Below are positions 1-6,400 of a stretch of 6,660 nt of DNA, one piece after another. The notes beneath the pieces were generated by a model, which was not told the origin of the DNA, did no database searches, and worked only from the letters and a program-made list of their open reading frames with translations. Location of the stretch: the NCBI GenBank assembly GCA_919901895.1, contig CAKKQI010000002.1:7758-14417 (forward strand). Direction: 5' to 3'. The stretch is from Candidatus Brocadiaceae bacterium (GTDB lineage: Bacteria; Planctomycetota; MHYJ01; JACQXL01; CAKKQI01). The translations under genes and the position numbers were made by a program. The stretch's first letter is position 1. Every line of letters begins with the position of its first letter.

Positions 1-37
1 GTCCACCCACTTCATCATCGGAAAATTTTATCTATGA
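1..37 (+). other. Possible 3' end of an upstream co-directional gene
   Basis: Two frames could be the tail of a gene entering from the left. One reads STHFIIGKFYL and stops at TGA 35-37, overlapping the ATG at 34 in an ATGA arrangement typical of translationally coupled genes. The other reads PPTSSSENFIYEYF and stops at TGA 45-47. Both are too short to assign a family or to choose between. There is no room for a promoter between either stop and the next start, so if one is real the spt-like gene is an internal member of an operon. The third frame is also open, but it is continuous with the spt-like gene and contains no ATG, GTG or TTG. Confidence 0.25.
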
Positions 38-1215
38 ATATTTTTGACAAATGTAAAAATTATACCCGGGCCACCGAAGCCAAAGCGTCCGGATATTATC
101 CTTATTTCCAGCCCATCCAGTCCGGCGCCGGCACCAGCGTGAAAATCAACGGCCGCGAAATGATTATGATCGGCTCCAATAACTACCTCGGATTAACCCA
201 GCACCCCAAAGTAAAAGAAGCGGCGATTAAAGCCGTGGAAAAATACGGCAGCGGCTGCACCGGCTCACGGTTTCTCAATGGAACACTGGATATTCACGAG
301 GAACTGGAAACCAAGTTGGCCCGTTTTATGAAAAAGGAAGCGGCGCTCGTGGTCAGCACCGGTTTTCAAACCAACCAGGCCGCTATTTCTACCGTGGCCG
401 GTAAAGACGATACGGTCATTATTGACCGGGGGGACCATGCCAGCATTATTGACGGATGCCGCCTTTCTTTCGGAAACACGATTAAATATAAACACAATGA
501 TATGGCCGACCTGGAACGGATTTTAGCAAATCTGGATAACCCGACCCAAGCGTTAATTATAGTTGACGGGGTATTCAGTATGGAAGGCGACATAGCCAAC
601 CTGCCGGAGATTGTCAAATTAAAGAAAAAATACGGAGCGCGATTAATGGTTGATGATGCCCACGGCATCGGCGTTTTGGGAAAAAACGGCTGCGGCACGG
701 CCGAACATTTCCATCTGGAAGATGAAGTTGATATCATTATGGGCACTTTCAGCAAATCGTTTGCCTCACTGGGCGGTTTTCTCGTCGGGCCGGAATACGT
801 AATTAATTATATTAAACACCACGCTCGGGCCTTAATCTTCAGCGCCAGCCCGCCGCCGGCCGCGATCGCCACCGTCCTGGCCGCCCTTGATATCATTGAA
901 AAAGAACCTGAACGCCGGACCCGGCTTTGGCAGATTACCAATAAAATGATGGTTGCCTTTAAAAAAATGGGGTTTAATACCGGCGAGACACAAACCCCGA
1001 TAATCCCGCTCGTCATCGGCGAAGTAATGCAGACTTTTAAATTCTGGAAACAGTTATTTGAAAACGGCGTTTTTAGCAACCCGGTTATCACGCCCGCGGT
1101 ACCGCCTGACCGCTCAATGATCCGCACCAGCTATATGGCCACCCATCAAGATGACGAATTGAATAAAGTTTTAGATATCTGCCAACGAGTGGGGAAAGAA
1201 ATGGGAATCATATAA
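34..1215 (+). CDS. spt: Serine palmitoyltransferase-like alpha-oxoamine synthase
   Basis: PLP-dependent fold-type I enzyme of 393 residues, the usual length for soluble bacterial serine palmitoyltransferase (SPT). The family condenses an amino acid with a fatty acyl thioester, releasing CO2, to make a 3-keto long-chain base in the cytosol. Visible motifs: SGCTGSRFLNGT (73-84), GFQTN (110-114), His135 in DRGDHASI (cofactor-stacking), VDDAHGIGVLG (206-216; Asp207 and His210 hold the PLP ring), the Schiff-base Lys241 in GTFSKSFASLGGF, and Arg364 in the C-terminal IRTSYMATH, expected to bind the substrate carboxylate. The GTFSKS...GGF and VPP...IRTSYMATH wording fits SPT better than biotin-pathway AONS or threonine-pathway KBL. 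ATG 34 is the only start codon in this frame inside the window; a weak GGA lies 11 bases upstream. The ceramide-synthase-like gene next door supports the SPT reading. Alternatives: cysteate acyltransferase (sulfonolipid synthesis), or AONS/KBL. The family call is near certain; the substrate is inferred. Confidence 0.85.
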   Translation: MNIFDKCKNYTRATEAKASGYYPYFQPIQSGAGTSVKINGREMIMIGSNNYLGLTQHPKVKEAAIKAVEKYGSGCTGSRFLNGTLDIHEELETKLARFMKKEAALVVSTGFQTNQAAISTVAGKDDTVIIDRGDHASIIDGCRLSFGNTIKYKHNDMADLERILANLDNPTQALIIVDGVFSMEGDIANLPEIVKLKKKYGARLMVDDAHGIGVLGKNGCGTAEHFHLEDEVDIIMGTFSKSFASLGGFLVGPEYVINYIKHHARALIFSASPPPAAIATVLAALDIIEKEPERRTRLWQITNKMMVAFKKMGFNTGETQTPIIPLVIGEVMQTFKFWKQLFENGVFSNPVITPAVPPDRSMIRTSYMATHQDDELNKVLDICQRVGKEMGII

Positions 1216-1262
1216 GGGGTTTGTTGACCACTCCATGGCGGGGTGCAAAAGACTCATAAAAT

Positions 1263-2390
1263 ATGAAGTTTAGCGTCATTGAAGTTCATAATCACCAGAC
1301 TAAAAAATTATTTATCCATCTCCCCTGGCGGATTTATCCGCCTCAGGCGGACCACTACTGGGTTCCCCCAATTATTTCCGAAGAATGGAAATTATTAGAC
1401 CCGGCAACCAATCCTTTTTACCAACACGCAGATGTGTCCTTATTCCTGGCCTTAGATGAAAAAAGACAACCGGTCGGCCGGATTGCCGCAATTGTGAACC
1501 ACCAGCACCTTAAATTTCATCAGGAAAAAATTGGTTTTTTTGGTTTTTTCGAATCAATTAATTCACCGGAAGCGGCCCAACTGCTTTTGGATACCGCCCG
1601 CCACTATTTACAGTCAAAGGGAATGACGGCAATGCGCGGACCAATGAATTTTTCAATTAACGACACCTGCGGACTTCTGATTGAAGGATTTGATTCTCCC
1701 CCCACTTTTTTAATGACCTATAATCCCTCCTATTATCCGGAACTGTTTGAAAAATGCGGGCTGGCTAAATTAAAAGATTTATATGCTTATTATATGAATC
1801 CCGATACCGTTAACTTACCTCAAAAAATAAACCGCATTACCGAGCGGATCCAGTCAAGAAACGAAATTACGGTCCGGCATCCGGATATGAAAAACTTAGA
1901 CCGCGAGGTAAAGATTATCCAGGAAATCTATAACCGGGCCTGGGAAGACAATTGGGGCGCTCTGCCGATGACCGACGCGGAAATTCAATTTATGCTCAAA
2001 GGTTTAAAACCGCTGCTGGTGCCGGAATTCCTTTTGATTGCCGAAGTAGGCGGACAGCCGACCGGGTTTTCGCTCACCCTGCCTGATTACAACCAGGCCA
2101 TTAAGAAAATGAACGGCCGGCTCTGGCCGTTCGGCTTTTTTAGGTTTTTGCTGGAAAAACGAAAAATAAAAAAATTACGGATGATCACGATGGGCGTGGT
2201 CAAGGAATTCCGGAAACGCGGGATTGATGTAATTTTCTACCTTGAATCAATCAAACAGGCGCAACGGCTGGGCTACCGGGAAGCAGAGTTATCCTGGGTT
2301 TTAGAAGATAATGATTTAATGAACCGGACGATTCAATCTTTAGGCGCCCGGATTTATAAAAAATACCGGATTTATCAGAAAGTAATTTAA
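1263..2390 (+). CDS. GNAT-fold acyltransferase, YghO/bacterial ceramide synthase type
   Basis: A 375-residue protein resembling the YghO-like family that includes the Caulobacter bacterial ceramide synthase (bCerS), which transfers an acyl chain to the amine of the long-chain base. It is unrelated to eukaryotic CerS. Recognisable blocks: LPWRIY...WVPPIISEE (20-41), NPFYQHADVSLFLA (50-63), VGRIAAIVNHQHLKFH (71-86), GFFGFFES (91-98), MRGPMNFSINDTCGLLIEGF (124-143), YNPSYYPELFEKCG (153-166), KDLYAYY (171-177), a GNAT-like acyl-CoA-binding turn FRKRGID (316-322), and AELSWVLEDN (341-350). An in-frame TAA at 1257-1259 fixes ATG 1263 as the first possible start. No Shine-Dalgarno motif is visible. 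The gene lies 47 bases after spt on the same strand, so co-transcription is likely. Oddity: residues 26-30 (PPQAD) are encoded by a palindrome, and the Tyr25-Trp33 spacing looks about two residues longer than I recall for the family. The family call is firm; ceramide synthase activity rests on family and context. Confidence 0.8.
   Translation: MKFSVIEVHNHQTKKLFIHLPWRIYPPQADHYWVPPIISEEWKLLDPATNPFYQHADVSLFLALDEKRQPVGRIAAIVNHQHLKFHQEKIGFFGFFESINSPEAAQLLLDTARHYLQSKGMTAMRGPMNFSINDTCGLLIEGFDSPPTFLMTYNPSYYPELFEKCGLAKLKDLYAYYMNPDTVNLPQKINRITERIQSRNEITVRHPDMKNLDREVKIIQEIYNRAWEDNWGALPMTDAEIQFMLKGLKPLLVPEFLLIAEVGGQPTGFSLTLPDYNQAIKKMNGRLWPFGFFRFLLEKRKIKKLRMITMGVVKEFRKRGIDVIFYLESIKQAQRLGYREAELSWVLEDNDLMNRTIQSLGARIYKKYRIYQKVI
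1327..1351. repeat. In-frame GC-rich palindrome cluster in the acyltransferase gene
   Basis: Three alternating arms lie within 25 bases: GGCGGAT (1327-1333), ATCCGCC (1336-1342) and AGGCGGA (1345-1351). They allow two mutually exclusive hairpins: GGCGGAT-TT-ATCCGCC, and TCCGCCT-C-AGGCGGA (1337-1351). The second is a perfect 7-bp inverted repeat around one base and encodes PPQAD (residues 26-30). Its core resembles the longer palindrome at 4092-4117. It may be a small palindromic element tolerated in a surface loop, or chance in a CCGG-rich genome. Confidence 0.5.
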
Positions 2391-2406
2391 TAGGAACTAA
2401 ATCACC

Positions 2407-2411
2407 GAAGG
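2407..2411 (+). promoter_or_regulatory. Weak candidate ribosome binding site for the URO-D gene
   Basis: GAAGG lies 13 bases before ATG 2425, somewhat far for a Shine-Dalgarno site, and 22 bases before the in-frame ATG at 2434. It therefore mildly favours 2425. It is the best such motif in the + strand operon, since the two upstream genes show little or none. Confidence 0.3.
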
Positions 2412-2424
2412 TAATTTTTAGCCT

Positions 2425-3492
2425 ATGAATGAGATGACCTCTAAAGAACGTTTTACCAGAATGTTCGACCATCGCGAGGCAGACCGGATACCTATTATTG
2501 ATTCACCATGGAAAACGACCATAGAGCGTTGGCAGCGCGAAGGTATGCCAAACGAGATAAATTTCGCAGACTATTTCGGGCTTGATAAAACCGCCTTTAT
2601 CTCCATTGATAACAGCCCCCGTTATGAAGAAAAAGTACTTGAAGAAACTGACGAGTATATAATCAAGACTACCAAATGGGGCGCCACAATGAAAAACTGG
2701 AAACACGCCTCTTCTACCCCGGAATTTCTTGACTTTACAATAAAAGACCCCGATTCCTGGCAGAAAGCAAAAAAAAGGATGATGCCGTCCCGGGATAGAA
2801 TTGATTGGAAATACCTTAAAGAAAATTACAAGACGTGGCGGTCTCAAGGGTATTGGATTCAAGGCGAACCGTGGTTCGGATTTGACGTTACCCATGCCTG
2901 GACGGTTGGAACAGAACGACTGCTAATGGCAATGGTAACCGACCCGGAATGGGTGGTTGATATGTTCAATCACTTTCTTGACGTAAGTCTCGAATTGCTT
3001 GATTTGATATGGGAACAAGGATATAAATTTGACTGTATTTTCTGGCCCGATGATATGGGTTACAAAAATACCACTTTCTTCTCGGTTGAAATGTATCGTA
3101 AATTATTGAAACCGGTGCACCGCCGCGCCATTGACTGGGCGCACGCCAAAGGCATCAAAACACATTTGCATTCTTGCGGCAAGATCAATTCCCTGGTACC
3201 GGAACTCATTGAGATTGGATTGGACGGATTAAATCCGATGGAAGTCAAAGCCGGAATGGATCCAATTTACCTGAAAAAAACATACGGTAAACAATTGCTA
3301 TTACACGGTGGTATTAATGCCATGCTCTGGGATAACCCCGAAAAGGTCCAGACTGAAATGGAACGGGTTATCCCGATAATGAAAGAATCCGGCGGCTATA
3401 TCTTTTCCTCAGACCATTCTGTACCGGACAGTGTCAGTTTGGAAGATTTTAGGAATATCGTTGACCGCGCTAAAAAACTCGGCACCTATTGA
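2425..3492 (+). CDS. Uroporphyrinogen decarboxylase superfamily protein (URO-D), MtaA/CmuA-like, not HemE
   Basis: A 355-residue TIM-barrel protein of the URO-D superfamily. Family signs: N-terminal TSKERFTRMF...ADRIPI (5-24), the barrel segment FDCIFWPDDMGYKN (202-215), THLHSCGKI (246-254), GLDGLNPMEVKAGMD (265-279), LLHGGI (292-297) and GGYIFSSDHSVPDSV (323-337). His249-X-Cys251 matches the zinc-binding start of the cobalamin methyltransferases MtaA and CmuA. Where those carry a third ligand Cys near the C-terminus, this protein has Asp330-His331. Haem synthesis is unlikely, because HemE lacks the HxC motif. A role in methyl transfer or demethylation is possible, but no substrate or corrinoid-protein gene is visible. 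ATG 2425 is chosen; ATG 2434 (MTSKERF) is an equally family-like alternative. The gene starts 34 bases after the acyltransferase gene and could share its transcript. Its stop TGA (3490-3492) lies inside the end of the convergent gene. Family sure, function unknown. Confidence 0.85.
   Translation: MNEMTSKERFTRMFDHREADRIPIIDSPWKTTIERWQREGMPNEINFADYFGLDKTAFISIDNSPRYEEKVLEETDEYIIKTTKWGATMKNWKHASSTPEFLDFTIKDPDSWQKAKKRMMPSRDRIDWKYLKENYKTWRSQGYWIQGEPWFGFDVTHAWTVGTERLLMAMVTDPEWVVDMFNHFLDVSLELLDLIWEQGYKFDCIFWPDDMGYKNTTFFSVEMYRKLLKPVHRRAIDWAHAKGIKTHLHSCGKINSLVPELIEIGLDGLNPMEVKAGMDPIYLKKTYGKQLLLHGGINAMLWDNPEKVQTEMERVIPIMKESGGYIFSSDHSVPDSVSLEDFRNIVDRAKKLGTY
3486..3492. other. Tail-to-tail overlap of two convergent genes
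   Basis: The URO-D stop TGA (3490-3492, + strand) and the propeller gene stop TAG (complement of 3486-3488) overlap within 7 bp. There is no intergenic space and no hairpin/T-tract terminator at the junction, so transcripts from both sides probably run into each other's coding region before ending. Confidence 0.9.
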
Positions 3493-6400
3493 TACACCAC
3501 GACTCCCTCTTGAGTAGTCACGATAATGGAACGACCGTTTATTTGAACCGAGGGATAACCAAACATATTAGAGTTATGAATAAAAGATGTTTCCCAAATG
3601 CGTTTCCCTGATTTTTTATCAATCATAATAACGGAAAAAGGCGCCAGAGACCTTGAAACAAAATTTCCCACGCTCAAAATACAATTTTCACCGCCCGTAT
3701 TAATACTGCCCATATAAGTAAAATCGTTCAACGGACTCTTCCATAAGACCCGATCCTGGTTGAGATCGTAACTTAAAAATATGGTACTGAGTGTCGGCAA
3801 CGCTGTATTATCGGAAGCGGTAAAATTTTGGGTCCAGAAATAACAGATTCCCTCATGGGTAAGAAACGAACGCCAAACTGTTTTTGCCGGCTGGTTTTTA
3901 AAATGCCCGGCCAGGGGCAATTCACGGTCTGTTCCGCCTGAAGTAACACCAGCCAACTTAATAACGACCGGATTCTGGGACAACCCTGAAACAAGAACGA
4001 AATCATCTGAAAGGGAAACCCAAACTCCGGTTAAATTCTGCGCCTCAATCCCGGAAAACTGTTTTAAAATCATCCTGCTTTGTAAAACAAACCCCGTCCC
4101 GCCTCGGCGGGACGGGGCCAGGTCATAAAGAACCAATTCCTGTTTCCGGTTAAAATAGCATACTTTATTTTTATGAACAATCATAGTTTGATGCAGATAC
4201 GACGGACCGGGTAAATTACTGAACAACTGGTCTTCATAAAGAACCTGCCCGGAATTACTATTAATTATCTGAAGCGCCGAACCAGTTAATAAAACTAGGA
4301 ATTGATACTCCTCAGAACAGACGATTCTGGTAACAAGCGATTGATAGCCCAATTCCCAGATAAGTTGACCGTCTTTTTCATCCAGGCAAACCAATTTATT
4401 TTGAATAAATGGTGTTGGCCGGTCGGAATTCTTGTGCATCCCTTCCGTTTCAACGGCTGCGACCTGGCTCAATCCGACAAATATTTTATCAAAACCGGTT
4501 CGGAGATAAAAAATCACGTGATTCGGCGGCGGCTCATACTGCCAGATTATCTTACCGTTTAAAGCGTTATTCTTCTGCAGGTAGAATCCGCGGTTAATCA
4601 ATAACCCACCTAAGCCGGACAATTTGGTCTCCAAAATGGTGGCGGGAGAAATAACGCCGGTATTTTTTTTGACAGGCAGCGATTTTTGTTCAGCCGAATC
4701 AACCCAGCATTTTTTCTTCTGAACAATATCCCAGCATTCCACGTCGTTTCCCCGGGCGACCAAAAGAAGATTAGACGGAAGTTTGGCCCCGGTCTGATTT
4801 AAAGGAACTGCCACCGGCGGCCCGGTTATACACGAATCTGTTTTATCAATTTTCAAAACAGGCGCCGTCGATAAATTAATAACCGTTTCTTCACGTAACT
4901 GTTTTCGCAAAAGAGCAATCTTATCGGCCGAGTAATCTTTCAGCAATATTTTTTTATTGTTAACCGGTAAAACCTGCTCTCCATTGGTCCGGCTTGAATT
5001 TTCAAGGAAATCAATTAAACCGGAACGGTTATTTAAGCGCTCATAACAGTCAACCGTTTGTAGGAATATCTGCGAAAAATTAGTTTTATCCAACCGGCTA
5101 TTTTCATCAAACAGCCCTGTCTGCCAAAGCATTGGCGCAAGCAGGCGAAAGTAACAAACCGCTTCTTTAAAATCATTTTCCCGGTAAAAGATTTGGGCTA
5201 ATCTCCAGATTACTTCATTGGCCCGCCGAGCGTTCGGATAGGTTTTAAGAAATTTCATTAAATCGTTTTTTTTGTTAAAATCAATCTGGGCGGCAAACGG
5301 TTCGGCTTGCAATTCAATTTTCCGATAAGCGGCCCGGCCGGCCGTATTAATTATTTTGTCAATCTGAAGTGCGGCATAAAAATCTGTTTTTAAACGCCAA
5401 TTCACCTCTAACCCGACGGCGGAAGCGCTGATTAAAGGTTCATAATACATCCCCTGATATTTTTGGATTATTTCATCATAGAGCATAACGGCTTCTTCTG
5501 GTAACTGTTTGGCGACGCAGGCATCGGCCAGCCGTAACTTAATCCGCGCCCGGTCTTCCTCGCTGCCGGCCAGATCTAAGGCCAGCTGCCACTCCTTGAA
5601 ACATTCATCCAAATTTTTCTTATCCCAGTTGGCCCGGGCCGCGTATTCATAACGCACCATCAGGATTTGCATCATCTGTCCAAAAATTACCCGGTTGTCA
5701 TCAGATAACAACTGGGAATTAATTCTTGCTTTAATGCCGCGCAGAGCTTCAATCGTCTCGCTAAATTTTTCATTTTCAATCATCACTTTAATATAATTCT
5801 CATAAAGTAATTTTAAATTATCGGGCTGGCGGAATTCCTGTTCTTTATATTCAGCCATAAACCGGCTGATATCGTAATACAGGGAAATCTGCGTATCCGA
5901 AACAGCCAATAAACCGTCCCGGGTCATCAGGATTGTTCTGGCATTTTCCTTATCAAACCAGGGTTGAGGCGTATTTATTATTTTTTTATTTTCCAGATCA
6001 ACCCGGCTCAAACCTTCTTTAGCGTTGAAATAAAAATACAAGGGAGTTACGAAATCGCTTTCCGATAACCCTAATCCCAACCCGCCTAAGGCAGACCAGA
6101 TTAATTTACCGGTCGAAAAATTTATCGCCGATAATTCCTGGTCATAAACAATAAGGTCGTCATTAACCATGCCGACAATATGCCCCTGCGGTTTAGTCGT
6201 CTTTTCCCATATTTTTTTACCGGTGAAAACATCAAAACAGAATATTTTATCCTCGTCAAACGGCAAGCAGCAAAGTAAATTTTTATTTATAATCGGAAAA
6301 CCGGAAGACCGGTCTGGCAGCGTCATTCCCTGGTAAGGAACCCTTTGCCTTCTTGCGATTGCATCCGTCTCAGATAAAGAATCGCCGAGATAATTTACCA

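Noticed and set aside
1096..1105. GCGGTACCGC perfect 10-base palindrome in spt
   Set aside because: It has no loop, encodes family-typical residues in PAVPPD, and is short enough to be chance.
265..1127. Several minus-strand open frames opposite the spt-like gene
   Set aside because: The + strand carries the complete motif set of an alpha-oxoamine synthase. The minus frames have no family resemblance and overlap one another.
34..1215. Biotin-pathway AONS (bioF) or glycine C-acetyltransferase (kbl)
   Set aside because: No biotin or threonine-degradation gene is nearby, and the GTFSKSFASLGGF and IRTSYMATH wording plus the bCerS-like neighbour fit SPT better. It is not fully excluded without a tree.
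1229..1245. Hairpin CACTCC-ATGGC-GGGGTG between spt and the acyltransferase gene as a terminator
   Set aside because: The stem is only 6 bp with a G-T wobble and is followed by CAAAAG rather than a T tract. Termination here would also separate two genes expected to act together.
1535..1549. T7-GG-T6 run as a programmed frameshift or slippage site
   Set aside because: It encodes the conserved GFFGFFE block in frame, and the reading frame continues normally on both sides.
2425..3492. True uroporphyrinogen decarboxylase (hemE)
   Set aside because: The His-X-Cys motif in THLHSCGKI and the C-terminal SSDHSVPD stretch are features of the methyltransferase-like URO-D branch, and no haem gene is nearby.
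4302..4562. Open + strand frame of 86 codons, with a second 62-codon frame at 4409-4597
   Set aside because: Both lie opposite the long propeller gene and show no recognisable domain. The minus-strand frame has clear PQQ blade motifs through this region.
6082..6098. CCGCCTAAGGCAGACCA, matching 15 of 17 bases of CCGCCTCAGGCGGACCA at 1338-1354, as a degenerate third palindrome copy
   Set aside because: It encodes an ordinary blade segment (WSALGG) with no sign of insertion, the palindrome is imperfect, and short GC-rich matches are expected by chance here.
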